NCBI GenBank assembly: GCA_022821845.1
Contig: JAJECT010000001.1
Location: 48,931-112,930, forward strand
Length of the DNA stretch: 64,000 nt
Direction: 5' to 3'
DNA from: Rhodothermales bacterium
GTDB lineage: Bacteria; Bacteroidota; Rhodothermia; Rhodothermales; VXPQ01
This document shows, piece after piece, positions 36,357 to 46,175 of this stretch (positions are counted from its first letter, which is position 1; each line of letters opens with the position of its first letter). The notes beneath the pieces were generated by a model, which was not told the origin of the DNA, did not search any database, and worked only from the letters and a program-made list of their open reading frames with translations. A program made the translations under genes and the position numbers.

Positions 36357-37877
36357 TTAATCGTCGTAGTATCCGGCGCACGTACCCGGTATGGTGTCTA
36401 CGCGGCGGGCTTGTTGCGCGCCCTCCTTCTTGGTCGTGCCCGGCAACAGGCCGCGGCCTTCCGTCTGGAAACGGCTTGCAGCCAACCCGTTCTCCGTGTA
36501 GAACTGCTCGACGATGCGGGCGCGCTCCTCGGAAAGCTCCTGCGCGTTGCGTTCGCCCGGCGCAGCGTAGCCCACAACGTCCCCGCAAAGATTGGGGCAC
36601 TGCTGGAAAATGTCTGCGTTTTCCGAAAGCGCCTCGCCGGCTTCGTCGGTCAATTCGCTTGCATTCCGGTCGAAGTACGCCGCGTTCATTTCGGTGATGT
36701 CGTAGCAAATCGAAGCCAGGCACGGCATCGCCGTTATCGTAATCGACTCGGTGTCCGAGCCGCCTTCGTTCTCGACCGTCGCGGTCACGGTGTAGGCGCC
36801 GCCTTCGGAATACGTGTGCGAGGCTTCCGCGCCCGTTCCCGTATTGCCGTCGCCGAAGTCCCAGCTATACGTGGTGGAGCCTTCGCTCTCTGCGCGCACG
36901 GTGAAGGCAACCTCCTGGGGCTGGCATACTTCAAACCGCGTGTCGCTGGCGTCGATCGCTACGATGGTCGGAGCGTCTATGACCTGAACGGAGCACATCG
37001 CCGAAACCGTTTCACGGCCATTGCCCACGGTAGCCGTCACCTCGTACATGCCGCCGGACACGAAACTGTGCGTGGCCGCCATGCCGGACGCCATGCCGCC
37101 GTCGCCGAAATCCCACTGGATCTCTACAGGCTGCGTAGCGTCGGGATTCGTATCCACGGAAAAAGAACCGTCCTCGCCCGCGCCCAGCACGGTCGGACAG
37201 GTCGATCCAAGAATCTCTACCGGCGTGAAAGCGCTTTTGAAACTGATGCGGATGCCCGCCGTCAAGGCGCTCGCCACGTCAAAGGGAAGAAAACCGTCGT
37301 CCCCCCCGTCCGTATTGTCGAAGCCGTCGTCGGGGAAAGCAAGATTCGATATGTTTTCGACGACGATCGACGCATAATCGCTGACCACGAAATCGACGCC
37401 AAAGCCCAGCGCCGGTCCGAACGTGGTGCTCGCCACGTTGCCATGCGTAACGTGCGCGCCAGCCGTCAGGAACGGCGCAATGCGCGACGAGCCGCCATAG
37501 CGGTACAGCGCCTGGAAACTGGTGTACCCGCCCCCGGTGTCCTCGCCGCTCGCAGGGGCCTCTGGACTGTACAGCAGCGAAAGCGGGTGATTGGTGCGCT
37601 GAAGCCCAGCGGCCAGGCTGCTATTCTGGTCGAACTGATAACCGAATTCGATGCCGCCCGCGTACGGCGTGCCGCAGCATTCGGAATCCCAGCTGTCCAG
37701 ATTAAAATTAAAGAGCGACCTTTCGGTATCGCCAAGGTGCCACGACAGGCCAACGCGCGGCTTGATAAAGAACGTGTCGTCCGCTCGCGCGTTCTGCGCG
37801 TACGTTTCCGTTGCGAAAAGGAACGAAAGCGTCCCGGCGAGCAATGCGGAAGAAAGAATTTGCCGTGAAGCAGGCAT
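36357..37877 (-). CDS. PKD-domain protein with OmpA-like C-terminus
   Basis: 506 residues from the ATG at 37877. A signal peptide ends near Tyr-Ala-Gln (about residue 27). Residues 35-215 resemble an eight-stranded outer-membrane barrel. Two PKD domains follow, each with Trp-Asp-Phe-Gly-Asp-Gly. The C-terminal 90 residues resemble an OmpA peptidoglycan-binding domain (Tyr-Phe-Asp-Arg-Asn-Ala-Ser-Glu-Leu start; Leu-Ser-Glu-Glu-Arg-Ala-Arg-Ile-Val) but with extra Cys pairs. It probably links the outer membrane to the wall. A strong terminator follows. Confidence 0.75.
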   Translation of the reverse strand: MPASRQILSSALLAGTLSFLFATETYAQNARADDTFFIKPRVGLSWHLGDTERSLFNFNLDSWDSECCGTPYAGGIEFGYQFDQNSSLAAGLQRTNHPLSLLYSPEAPASGEDTGGGYTSFQALYRYGGSSRIAPFLTAGAHVTHGNVASTTFGPALGFGVDFVVSDYASIVVENISNLAFPDDGFDNTDGGDDGFLPFDVASALTAGIRISFKSAFTPVEILGSTCPTVLGAGEDGSFSVDTNPDATQPVEIQWDFGDGGMASGMAATHSFVSGGMYEVTATVGNGRETVSAMCSVQVIDAPTIVAIDASDTRFEVCQPQEVAFTVRAESEGSTTYSWDFGDGNTGTGAEASHTYSEGGAYTVTATVENEGGSDTESITITAMPCLASICYDITEMNAAYFDRNASELTDEAGEALSENADIFQQCPNLCGDVVGYAAPGERNAQELSEERARIVEQFYTENGLAASRFQTEGRGLLPGTTKKEGAQQARRVDTIPGTCAGYYDD

Positions 37878-38032
37878 AGCAGTGGTTGAATGGATGATGC
37901 GGATAGGGTCGGAACCGTTCGGGGTAATGTACGAAACGAACTGCGAAAATGCCGCAACTTTTGCATGGAAATGCGCAGCGGCGAAAAACAAGCCGTTTCC
38001 GGGCGAAAAAGCAGCGCGTTCAGCGACGGCGA

Positions 38033-38287
38033 CTATTCGAGGCCGTTGACATGCTTTTCCAGTTTGCTCTTGTAGTTGGCCGCCTTGTTCCGGTGGATAA
38101 TGCCCTTTGAGGCAAGGCGATCCAGCGTATGTTTCGCTTGGGAAAGCAGGGCTTGCCCTTCCTCCCGGTCGGTGGTTCCGCGCAGCTTGCGCATCATGGC
38201 CCGCATGGCGCCGCGGTGAACCCGATTGCGTTCGCGGCGTTCGCTATTCTGACGAACCCGCTTGATTGCTGACTTGTGTTGGGGCAT
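38033..38287 (-). CDS. rpsT: 30S ribosomal protein S20
   Basis: 84 residues from the ATG at 38287 (Met-Pro-Gln-His-Lys-Ser-Ala-Ile-Lys-Arg-Val-Arg-Gln). Very basic and helical, as usual for S20, which binds 16S rRNA at the base of the body. The C-terminal Gly-Ile-Ile-His-Arg-Asn-Lys-Ala-Ala-Asn-Tyr-Lys-Ser-Lys-Leu is typical. It is divergent from the M23 peptidase gene. Confidence 0.94.
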   Translation of the reverse strand: MPQHKSAIKRVRQNSERRERNRVHRGAMRAMMRKLRGTTDREEGQALLSQAKHTLDRLASKGIIHRNKAANYKSKLEKHVNGLE

Positions 38288-38477
38288 GTTCTTTTTGCGC
38301 CGTTTTGTATTTTTTCGTTTCGTATTGGTTCGGCAAGGGATGGGCCGACCGCGCATCCGCCGAATGGAAGAGCACGCGGCACGCTTGCGAGCGTTTGCAA
38401 AAAAGCCTTATAATTCCGAATAGCCCTGCGGGTTCCGCCCTTTCGACCCTGCGGCGCCAAAAGAGGGCCTTCCGATC

Positions 38478-39380
38478 ATGTTCTCGTTTTTAAAAGAATT
38501 TTTCAGACGCGGCAAAGGGGTATCGACCTTTGTGGTGGTCCGCGAAGGCACCGGCCAGCAGGCCCGGCAATACCGGGTCGTTCCTCGCCATGTCCTGCTG
38601 ACGCTGTCCGGCGGCGCGTTGGGCGTCGCTGCGCTTGCGGTCGCGCTACTCCTCCTGTTGCCTCCGCTCCAGGCGGTATTGCCGGGGGCTATATCCGCAG
38701 AAATGCGGGAAAACGCCATACTGAACGCGCTGCGCATCCAGGCGTTGCAAGACTCGCTCGCCATGCAGGAAGAGTATATGACGCAACTCCGACAGGTTTT
38801 TCTCAGCGATATCGAGATGGACGAAGCGGGCCCCGTAGCGACAGAAATCGTCTCGCCAGGACAAAATTACGCTGCCCTTCCTGTCGGAGGCGCGTCGTCA
38901 AACTGGGCCGATCACCAGGAACCCGCCATTACGATAGACCTGCTTCCGGGAAGCAACCGTTCCGAGGCGCGCAGGACCCGTGCGGCCCCCGTCCGCTTCC
39001 CAAGCATCGTATTGCCTGCCCTCGCGCCCGTGAACGGCTTCGTAACGCGCGGTTTCGACGCCAGGACGGGACATTACGGAATAGACATCGTCGTGGAAGA
39101 AGGAACGGGCGTACGCGCGATAGGGGATGGCTATGTGGTCATGGCGGACTGGACCCAGGAAGGCGGCTACACTATCGCAATCCAGCATTCGGACGGCTAT
39201 CTTTCGGTCTACAAGCACAACGGGCAACTGTACAAACGCACAGGGGACCGCGTCCAGGCTCGGGACAACATTGCGGTCAGCGGCAATTCCGGCGAATTCA
39301 CCACGGGACCGCATTTGCACTTCGAACTATGGCGCAATGGGCTGGCGCAAGATCCAAGCGCGTACCTTGTCGGTATATGA
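38478..39380 (+). CDS. membrane-anchored M23 (LytM) peptidase
   Basis: 300 residues. One transmembrane helix near residues 38-65, a short coiled region, then a C-terminal M23 domain with the zinc ligands in His-Tyr-Gly-Ile-Asp-Ile near residue 198 and His-Leu-His-Phe-Glu near residue 278. These enzymes cut peptidoglycan cross-links in the periplasm. It lies directly before the bactofilin gene, an arrangement seen in many bacteria where the pair shapes the cell wall. Confidence 0.88.
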   Translation: MFSFLKEFFRRGKGVSTFVVVREGTGQQARQYRVVPRHVLLTLSGGALGVAALAVALLLLLPPLQAVLPGAISAEMRENAILNALRIQALQDSLAMQEEYMTQLRQVFLSDIEMDEAGPVATEIVSPGQNYAALPVGGASSNWADHQEPAITIDLLPGSNRSEARRTRAAPVRFPSIVLPALAPVNGFVTRGFDARTGHYGIDIVVEEGTGVRAIGDGYVVMADWTQEGGYTIAIQHSDGYLSVYKHNGQLYKRTGDRVQARDNIAVSGNSGEFTTGPHLHFELWRNGLAQDPSAYLVGI

Positions 39381-39448
39381 CAATTTGCGTATAATAGACA
39401 GACGAACACCACCTTAATAATCCTTAATAATCAGAAAAACATCGCGCC

Positions 39449-39898
39449 ATGGCCAAGCACGCAAACGGCGGCACCCCTCCGAAATTGACCATCGTCAGCG
39501 AGGGCACGACCTTCGAAGGCACGCTCGTATCGTCCAGCGACGTACGCGTCAGCGGGTGCGTCAAGGGCCTCGTCGAAACCGCGGGCAAACTGGTGGTCCC
39601 GGGAAGCGGATACATAGAAGGCACCATCAAAGGCGGCGCGCTCGCTATCGCCGGGCGCGTCAAGGGCTCCATCAACGTATCCGGCAACCTCCTGTTGCAG
39701 AAAACGTCGGTGGTGGAAGCCAACATACAGGTGGGGCGCCTTATGGTGGAAGAAGGCGCCATATTCAATGGAGAATGCCGCACGGGGGAACGAGTCATCG
39801 ACGCAAGCGAGATTCCCGGCGCGCAGGACAAGCCTGTCAGAAACGCCAAGCCGGACAGAAACGCAAAGCCCGCCAAGCCTGCGCTCGCCCGCAAATAA
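39449..39898 (+). CDS. bactofilin
   Basis: 149 residues, with a beta-helical bactofilin (DUF583) core at about residues 15-115. It shows the Gly-x-(Val/Leu)-x-(Gly/Ser) spacing and Gly-Cys-Val-Lys-Gly, Gly-Arg-Val-Lys-Gly-Ser-Ile turns. The Ala/Lys/Pro-rich C-terminal tail is disordered. Bactofilins polymerise into cytoskeletal filaments without nucleotide. The M23 peptidase gene just upstream is the likely functional partner. Confidence 0.9.
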   Translation: MAKHANGGTPPKLTIVSEGTTFEGTLVSSSDVRVSGCVKGLVETAGKLVVPGSGYIEGTIKGGALAIAGRVKGSINVSGNLLLQKTSVVEANIQVGRLMVEEGAIFNGECRTGERVIDASEIPGAQDKPVRNAKPDRNAKPAKPALARK

Positions 39899-39928
39899 AA
39901 GAGACGGTAGATTACGTCCGCAAACGCC

Positions 39929-40180
39929 ATGTCCGCTCCGAAAGACGATCCCCGCACCGATTTCAGGGAGGCTGGATCCCATCTCTCTCTGGCGCTGGAA
40001 CCGGCGATCTCCATGGGGATATGGATTATCGGCGGCGTCCTGCTGGACCAATGGCTCAACACCACGCCCTGGTTTATTCTGGGCGGATTGTGCGTCGGCC
40101 TCGTTTCGATGTTCGTGCTGCTGGCGCGCGGCGTCAGAAAAAGCGAGGCCCGCGCAAAGAAGCGTCCGCCGCAAATCTGA
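39929..40180 (+). CDS. AtpZ/AtpI-family small membrane protein
   Basis: 83 residues with two transmembrane helices around a short turn (Ile-Gly-Gly-Val-Leu-Leu-Asp-Gln-Trp-Leu and Trp-Phe-Ile-Leu-Gly-Gly-Leu-Cys-Val-Gly). This matches the small AtpZ-type (Mg-transport/assembly) proteins at the front of F-type ATP synthase operons. It is 30 bp after bactofilin and precedes the atp structural genes. Confidence 0.7.
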   Translation: MSAPKDDPRTDFREAGSHLSLALEPAISMGIWIIGGVLLDQWLNTTPWFILGGLCVGLVSMFVLLARGVRKSEARAKKRPPQI

Positions 40181-40331
40181 AAAACGCCTGATAAATTCAT
40201 TGCATATTGGATTTTTTTCGGACATTTTTGCCGTAAATTGGTGGCTTTAGCAAAAAAATGGCGTATTTCCTGGCCGGCGTTTCCCGTGCGTTCGGGAAAA
40301 CCGTTCCGGCGGCCATGGAAACGGAAAGCCA

Positions 40332-40628
40332 ATGGAAACGGAAGGCTTGGGACTCGGAATCGGACTGGGATGCTTGCTGGGCGCGTCGTACGTGCTGATC
40401 AGCTTTTTATCGAATCGGATTGCGCTGCAAAGCGCCCGAAACTCCCTGGCGATCGTCGCAGGCGCCATGGTGGTCCGCATCGTAGTCGTGCTCGGCTTGC
40501 TCGTTATGGCGTTGCAATGGCTGCCCGTGTCGCCCACCGCTTTGCTGGCCAGTTTTTTCGCGACGTTTCTCATAGGACTCGTAATCGAAATCCGGTTTTT
40601 TCACAAGCAGCAACCGCCCGCCTCGTAG
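40332..40628 (+). CDS. ATP synthase subunit I-like membrane protein
   Basis: 98 residues with three to four hydrophobic segments and a C-terminal Ile-Arg-Phe-Phe-His-Lys. Sequence similarity to known AtpI is weak, but size, topology and its place between the AtpZ-like gene and atpB make an AtpI-type role in c-ring assembly likely. An upstream start at 40317 region is possible; the ATG at 40332 is chosen. Confidence 0.6.
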   Translation: METEGLGLGIGLGCLLGASYVLISFLSNRIALQSARNSLAIVAGAMVVRIVVVLGLLVMALQWLPVSPTALLASFFATFLIGLVIEIRFFHKQQPPAS

Positions 40629-40656
40629 GGCCGCAGCGCCGCTTGCGCATACTCGT

Positions 40657-41790
40657 ATGGCGTTGATCGCAAACATACGCTACCGCCAGATCGTCCTGCT
40701 CCTCGCAGCCGGATGCGTATTCTTTGGCCCTCGTCTGGCGCATGCCGCCGACGAAAAGGGAGAACTGGATGCGGTCGCCCACACGGCGGACGGCGTATAT
40801 CTTGACTTCGCTCCGTTCGGCGCCGTCGAACTGCCGCGCATTTTCCTTCGAAGCGACCCCTGGGGGCTGGATGTATTCCCGTCCACCCGATCCGCGCTGC
40901 TGTCGGAACGGTATGTGATGGAGCATGAAGAAGACGGACACGCGGAAGTTCTGCATGGCGATGCGCTGCGCGACGCCATCGACCATCACGAGCATTTGTA
41001 CGCCAAACCGAAACCGGTCCAGGGAACCCTTGTGCTGGATTTGTCGATCACGCGGCATCTCGTGTTCGGCGTCCTGGCCGCCCTGATCGTCGTTGCGATC
41101 TTTCTGGGGCTGGCGCGACGCTACCGGCGCCCCGAAGACCGCGTCGCCGCGCCGAGAGGCATCTTCCAGAACATGTTCGAGGCGCTCGTGATCTTCGTGC
41201 GCGACGAAATCGCCAAGCCGTGCGTGGGGCCCCGATACCGGGAATTCCTGCCCTTCCTGCTTACGGCGTTCATGTTTATCCTGTGCGCCAACCTGATGGG
41301 CCTGGCGCCCTATTTGGGCGCGGCGACATCCAACGTCGCCGTTACCTTCACGCTGGCTGCTTTTACGTTCGTCGCGGGACAACGCAAGGGGACCAAGGCC
41401 TACTGGACGCACCTGTTCTGGCCTCCGGGCGTGCCCTTGCCGGTCAAGTTTATTCTGGCGCCGATCGAACTGGTCAGCCTGATCGCCAAGCACTTTGCGC
41501 TGGCGCTTCGACTCTTCGCCAACATGATGTCCGGATCCCTGCTCATTCTGAGCCTGATCGGCATCATTTTCACGATCAACGTGTTGTTTGGCAGCCTGGC
41601 GGCCGCGCTTGTCGCGCCGGTCGGCGTCGCCTTTACGTTGTTCATTACGTTCATCAAGATCGCCGTGGCGTTCATACACGCCTTTGTGTTCACGCTGCTG
41701 TCGGCGATCTTCTTCGGCATGGCCCTGGAGGAAGAGGAGCATCACGAGGAAGAAACGCCCGCCGAAGAGCAACCGGCCCTCGCCGGGTAA
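40657..41790 (+). CDS. atpB: F0F1 ATP synthase subunit a
   Basis: 377 residues, longer than the usual 230-280, because of a signal-like N-terminus and a periplasmic extension of about 120 residues before the membrane domain. This is known in Bacteroidota relatives. The core helix carries the essential Arg in Leu-Ala-Leu-Arg-Leu-Phe-Ala-Asn-Met-Met. A His/Glu-rich tail ends the protein. Subunit a forms the proton half-channels against the c-ring. Confidence 0.92.
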   Translation: MALIANIRYRQIVLLLAAGCVFFGPRLAHAADEKGELDAVAHTADGVYLDFAPFGAVELPRIFLRSDPWGLDVFPSTRSALLSERYVMEHEEDGHAEVLHGDALRDAIDHHEHLYAKPKPVQGTLVLDLSITRHLVFGVLAALIVVAIFLGLARRYRRPEDRVAAPRGIFQNMFEALVIFVRDEIAKPCVGPRYREFLPFLLTAFMFILCANLMGLAPYLGAATSNVAVTFTLAAFTFVAGQRKGTKAYWTHLFWPPGVPLPVKFILAPIELVSLIAKHFALALRLFANMMSGSLLILSLIGIIFTINVLFGSLAAALVAPVGVAFTLFITFIKIAVAFIHAFVFTLLSAIFFGMALEEEEHHEEETPAEEQPALAG

Positions 41791-41869
41791 CGCCGGCGAA
41801 TAGCGCCGAACAGTCTCACCATCGAACCTTCTTTTTCGCATCACCTGATTCAACACACGGAGCATTACC

Positions 41870-42100
41870 ATGGACGCTACCGCATTAGCTTTTCTGGCCG
41901 CAGGCATCGGAGCCGGACTTGTCGCCATCGGGGCCGGCATCGGCATAGGGAACCTCGCCGGCCCTGCAATGGAAGCCTCGGCGCGACAGCCGGAAGTCGC
42001 CGGGCACATACGCCTTACCATGATCATCGCCGCCGCGCTGCTCGAAGGCGTTGCGCTGTTCGGCATGATCATTTGCCTGCTGCTCACCCTGAAGGCCTGA
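41870..42100 (+). CDS. atpE: F0F1 ATP synthase subunit c
   Basis: 76-residue hairpin of two membrane helices. The first has the Gly-rich Gly-Ala-Gly-Ile-Gly-Ile-Gly pattern. The second carries the ion-binding Glu in Leu-Leu-Glu-Gly-Val-Ala-Leu-Phe-Gly. The residues that mark sodium-binding rings (Gln in helix 1, Glu-Ser/Thr-Thr in helix 2) are absent, so proton coupling is expected. The polar loop reads Ala-Arg-Gln-Pro-Glu. Confidence 0.95.
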   Translation: MDATALAFLAAGIGAGLVAIGAGIGIGNLAGPAMEASARQPEVAGHIRLTMIIAAALLEGVALFGMIICLLLTLKA

Positions 42101-42173
42101 ACCGGCCCGCCGCGCGGCGCATCCGTACAATTTCCCTGCGAACTTCAGGGAATAACGCATCTTCGATTTGGCC

Positions 42174-42683
42174 ATGGACATCATCGTAGCCCAGAGTCTT
42201 CTCGAACCGAACGCGGGACTGATCTTCTACAAGGTCATCGTCTTTGCGCTCTTGTTGTTCGTGCTTGGCAAATACGCATGGAAACCCATCGTGAACGCCT
42301 TGAGCGAACGCGAAGAAACCATTGACGCTTCGCTTCGCAAAGCCGAGCAAGCCCTGGAGGAGGCCCGGCAAACCGGCGCGAAAAACGAGGAGGCCCGGCG
42401 CGAGGCGGAAGAAAACGCCCGCCGCGTCCTGCAGGATGCGCGGGCGGCGGCCGAACGGGTGCGCGCCGAGGAACTGGAGAAGACGCGGGCCCGAATCCGG
42501 CAGATGCAAGAGCAGGCGCAAGCCGAAATCGAGCGGGAAAAAGAGCGCGCCCTCGAGGAATTGCGGGACGAAGTGGCGGGGCTTGCTATCCGAACCGCCG
42601 AACAGATTCTCGAAGAGACGCTGGATGCGGATCGGCATCGCAAAATGGTGGATCGCTTTATCGAGCAGCTTCCTCGCAACTGA
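42174..42683 (+). CDS. atpF: F0F1 ATP synthase subunit b
   Basis: 169 residues from the ATG at 42174; a TTG two codons earlier is less likely. One N-terminal membrane helix (Leu-Ile-Phe-Tyr-Lys-Val-Ile-Val-Phe-Ala-Leu-Leu) is followed by a long charged coiled coil rich in Glu, Ala, Arg. This is the peripheral stalk. It sits in order between atpE and atpH. Confidence 0.92.
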   Translation: MDIIVAQSLLEPNAGLIFYKVIVFALLLFVLGKYAWKPIVNALSEREETIDASLRKAEQALEEARQTGAKNEEARREAEENARRVLQDARAAAERVRAEELEKTRARIRQMQEQAQAEIEREKERALEELRDEVAGLAIRTAEQILEETLDADRHRKMVDRFIEQLPRN

Positions 42684-42749
42684 CCGGCGCCGCCCTGCCT
42701 TTTCCCGCCCGCCCCGACAACCGCATTTCCCGCGCTCGACCCGAACGAC

Positions 42750-43295
42750 ATGGTAGTAGCCCGCAGATACGCCCGTGCATTGTACGAGGAAGCCGAGCGC
42801 GCCTCGAACGTCGAACGCGTCGACGCGGATATTGCGTTCGTGCAGGCCACGCTGGACGAGTCGGAAGCGCTGGCGCGACTTTTTCGGAATCCGGCCGCGG
42901 CCCGGGAGAAAAAGCAGGAGGTCGTTCGGGCGTTGTTCGCATCGCGGCTGGACGGTCTCACGCTTCGGTTTCTCCATATGCTGGTCGGCAGGCAACGCGA
43001 AAACCTGTTTGACCGCATTGCCCGGGCATGGCGGCGCCTGCGCGACGAGCGCCTTGGCGTGGTGGAGGCGGAAGCCCGCATCGCTTCGGAATTAAGCGAA
43101 GAGGAACGCCGCGGCCTCATAGAAGCGCTCGAACGATTGACCGGCAAGCGAATCCGCCTGCATGTCCGGCGAGACGCCGAACTGATCGGCGGAATGGTCG
43201 TGCGCATCGGAGACACGGTATACGACCGTAGCGCGCGTCACCGCCTCGAAACGCTCCGCCACCAGGTCGCGCGACAGTCCCTTTCCATCCGTTAG
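42750..43295 (+). CDS. atpH: F0F1 ATP synthase subunit delta
   Basis: 181 residues. N-terminal [11 protein letters not shown] and C-terminal [15 protein letters not shown] are the two family signatures. It couples the peripheral stalk to the F1 head. Located between atpF and atpA. Confidence 0.92.
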   Translation: MVVARRYARALYEEAERASNVERVDADIAFVQATLDESEALARLFRNPAAAREKKQEVVRALFASRLDGLTLRFLHMLVGRQRENLFDRIARAWRRLRDERLGVVEAEARIASELSEEERRGLIEALERLTGKRIRLHVRRDAELIGGMVVRIGDTVYDRSARHRLETLRHQVARQSLSIR

Positions 43296-43378
43296 CCCAT
43301 TGTATTTCGGCGCATACGCCTCGACCGGCCATCTATTGCTTGCGAGCAGGCGCATGCGCAATCGACGACAGCAACATT

Positions 43379-44968
43379 ATGACCACGTCTATTCGACCAG
43401 ATGAAGTTACCTCGGTTCTGAAGAACGCTTTCGGCGATCTGGAAACGGGAACCGACGTATACGAAGTCGGGACCGTCCTGCAAACAGGGGACGGCATCGC
43501 GCGACTATACGGACTTTCCAACGTGCAGGCCGGCGAGTTGATCTCGTTTCCGGAAAGCGGCGCCACCGGCATGGTGCTTAATCTCGAAGAGGACAACATT
43601 GGCGTCGTGCTGTTCGGCGACGTCGCTGCGGTGAAGGAAGGCCACGAAGCGCGGCGGACCCGGCGCATTGCGTCCATCGACGTTTCGGAAGGCATGCTGG
43701 GGCGCGTGATCGAGCCGCTGGGCAATCCGATAGACGGACGCGGCCCCATTGCGGGCGAATCTTTTGAAATGCCGCTGGAGCGCAAAGCCCCCGGCGTCAT
43801 CTACAGGCAGCCGGTGAGCGAACCGCTCCAGACGGGCGTGAAGGCCATCGACTCAATGATTCCCATCGGGCGCGGACAGCGGGAACTGGTGATCGGAGAC
43901 CGGCAAACCGGCAAAACCGCCGTCCTGATCGACGCGATCATCAACCAGAAGGCCACCCACGCCACGGACAAGCCGGTGTTTTGCGTTTACGTAGCCATCG
44001 GGCAAAAAGCGTCCACCGTGGCCCAGGTGATGCGGGCGCTCGAAGAACACGACGCGATGGAGTATACGGTCATTGTGAATGCGCCGGCCTCCTCGCCCGC
44101 CCCGTTGCAATTCATCGCTCCGTACGCCGGGGCCTGCATCGGGGAATATTTCCGGGATACGGGGCGGCACGCCCTCGTGGTCTACGACGACCTCTCCAAG
44201 CAGGCGGTCGCCTACCGCGAACTGTCCTTGCTGCTGCGCCGCCCGCCGGGGCGCGAAGCCTATCCGGGCGACGTATTTTATCTGCACAGCCGCTTGCTGG
44301 AGCGCGCCGCCAAGATCAACGAAACGAAGGCCGTGGCGGTCCAGATGAACGACGTACCCGAATCGCTGCAAGGCAAGGTGGAAGGCGGCGGCTCCCTGAC
44401 CGCCCTGCCCGTCATCGAAACGCAGGCGGGAGACGTCTCCGCCTACATTCCCACGAATGTAATCTCCATTACGGACGGTCAGATATACCTGGAAACGAAC
44501 CTTTTCAACGCAGGGGTTCGTCCGGCTATCGACGTGGGCATTTCCGTATCGCGCGTCGGCGGCAACGCGCAAATCAAGGGGATGAAAAAAGTGGCGGGCA
44601 CGCTGCGCATCGACCTTGCACAGTACCGCGAGTTGCAGGCCTTCGCCAAATTCGGGTCCGACCTGGATCCGGCGACCCGTCGCCAACTCACGCGCGGGGA
44701 ACGCCTCGTCGAGATTCTGAAGCAGGGCCAATACGCGCCCGTCCCGGTCGAAGAACAGGTCGCCATAATTTTCGTGGCGACGAAGGGCTTGCTGGACGAT
44801 GTGCCCGTGGCGCGCCTCGGCGAACTGGAAACAGAATTCATCGGCAAGCTGCAAATACAGCACCAGGACCTGCTCGACGCGATACGGGAGACGGGCGTCC
44901 TCTCGGACGAACATCAAGATACGCTTGTCGGCGTGGCGAGCGACCTGGCGGACCTTTTCCGGGCGTAG
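43379..44968 (+). CDS. atpA: F0F1 ATP synthase subunit alpha
   Basis: 529 residues from the ATG at 43379. The P-loop Gly-Asp-Arg-Gln-Thr-Gly-Lys-Thr-Ala lies near residue 170. The regulatory nucleotide site and the Arg-finger region ([13 protein letters not shown]) are intact. Non-catalytic hexamer subunit of F1. Confidence 0.96.
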   Translation: MTTSIRPDEVTSVLKNAFGDLETGTDVYEVGTVLQTGDGIARLYGLSNVQAGELISFPESGATGMVLNLEEDNIGVVLFGDVAAVKEGHEARRTRRIASIDVSEGMLGRVIEPLGNPIDGRGPIAGESFEMPLERKAPGVIYRQPVSEPLQTGVKAIDSMIPIGRGQRELVIGDRQTGKTAVLIDAIINQKATHATDKPVFCVYVAIGQKASTVAQVMRALEEHDAMEYTVIVNAPASSPAPLQFIAPYAGACIGEYFRDTGRHALVVYDDLSKQAVAYRELSLLLRRPPGREAYPGDVFYLHSRLLERAAKINETKAVAVQMNDVPESLQGKVEGGGSLTALPVIETQAGDVSAYIPTNVISITDGQIYLETNLFNAGVRPAIDVGISVSRVGGNAQIKGMKKVAGTLRIDLAQYRELQAFAKFGSDLDPATRRQLTRGERLVEILKQGQYAPVPVEEQVAIIFVATKGLLDDVPVARLGELETEFIGKLQIQHQDLLDAIRETGVLSDEHQDTLVGVASDLADLFRA

Positions 44969-44983
44969 CGCGCAGGCGGATTC

Positions 44984-45910
44984 ATGGCCAATCTCCGGGA
45001 CATACGAAACCGGATCGATTCGATCCGCAACACGCAGCAGGTGACGCGCGCCATGAAGATGGTGGCGGCGGCCAAGCTGCGGCGGGCGCAGGAACGCATC
45101 TTCAGTACGCGGCCGTATGCGTACCAGCTGGGCGCCGTAATCAGTCGGCTCAAGGAACAACTCGACGCCGCGGAACATCCGTTGCTGCAGGCGCGCGAGG
45201 GGGACCAAAGCGTTCTGTTTATCGTCGTGACCGCGGACCGCGGCCTGGCGGGGGCCTTTAACGCCAACATTGTGAAGGAGGCGGAACAAGCGATGTCGGC
45301 GTACGACACGGCGCGCGCGGCGGGCAATCTGCATGTGCTGGCGGCGGGCCGGAAAGGACATGAGCACTTCGCCCGACGAGGGTACAACATGGTCGGCGAT
45401 TTTCGCGGCGTATTCGACCACGTTCAGGTAGAAACGGCCCACAAGATCGTCGAAGAGGCCGTGGACGGCTATCTGAACGGTTCCTGGAACGAGGTCAAGA
45501 TCGTCTACAACGAATTTCGGAACACCATCGCCCAGAACCGGATCGTGGAACCGTTCCTCCCCATTCCCAAAAAACAGTTTCTGACGCCCATCATGGCGGC
45601 GAAAGGCGCAGGAGGCGACGAGGCGGCGGCAGACCCGCGCGAAATTCCCGACTCCCTCTTCGAACCGGAAGCGGAATCCGTCCTGCGCGAACTGCTGCCG
45701 AGATACCTGCGCTACCAGGTGTGGCGCGTACTGCTCGAATCGAACGCGGCGGAACAGGGCGCGCGCATGGTTGCCATGGATAACGCCACCTCCAACGCGG
45801 AGGATTTCCTGCGCAACCTGAAACTGAAGTACAACCGGGCGCGGCAATCCGCCATCACCACGGAGATCATCGAGATCGTTTCGGGGGCCAACGCGCTGGA
45901 AACGGGATAA
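44984..45910 (+). CDS. atpG: F0F1 ATP synthase subunit gamma
   Basis: 308 residues. The rotor shaft: N-terminal Met-Ala-Asn-Leu-Arg-Asp-Ile-Arg-Asn-Arg-Ile and C-terminal Asn-Arg-Ala-Arg-Gln-Ser-Ala-Ile-Thr-Thr-Glu-Ile-Ile-Glu-Ile helices are typical. The operon ends here; beta and epsilon genes (atpD, atpC) are not in the window. Confidence 0.94.
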   Translation: MANLRDIRNRIDSIRNTQQVTRAMKMVAAAKLRRAQERIFSTRPYAYQLGAVISRLKEQLDAAEHPLLQAREGDQSVLFIVVTADRGLAGAFNANIVKEAEQAMSAYDTARAAGNLHVLAAGRKGHEHFARRGYNMVGDFRGVFDHVQVETAHKIVEEAVDGYLNGSWNEVKIVYNEFRNTIAQNRIVEPFLPIPKKQFLTPIMAAKGAGGDEAAADPREIPDSLFEPEAESVLRELLPRYLRYQVWRVLLESNAAEQGARMVAMDNATSNAEDFLRNLKLKYNRARQSAITTEIIEIVSGANALETG

Positions 45911-46012
45911 ATCGGCGCCGGGAAGTCGAACCTGGCGGGCTTTTCGGCGTTAGCAGGGGTCGTTGAAATATCCATGATCCATGCGCCGGGATGCGTTCCC
46001 GTACGCGCACCG

Positions 46013-46100
46013 GGAGAGGTGGCCGAGTGGCTGAAGGCGCTCCCCTGCTAAGGGAGTATACGGCAACCCCGTATCGAGGGTTCGAATCCCTCCCTCTCCG
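46013..46100 (+). tRNA. tRNA-Ser (anticodon GCT)
   Basis: Acceptor arms GGAGAGG (46013-46019) and CCTCTCC (46093-46099) with G discriminator. Anticodon stem CTCCC/GGGAG encloses CTGCTAA, giving anticodon GCT. A long variable arm, as expected for serine, and T-loop TTCGAAT are present. It marks the start of the AT-richer island, a common integration point, although no second copy of its 3' end is visible here. Confidence 0.95.
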
Positions 46101-46175
46101 CTGATTTTGGGATACGTACGTACACCTAATACGCGTTAAAACCCGTACAATCAAGATAATTTTCTCTGGGACCCA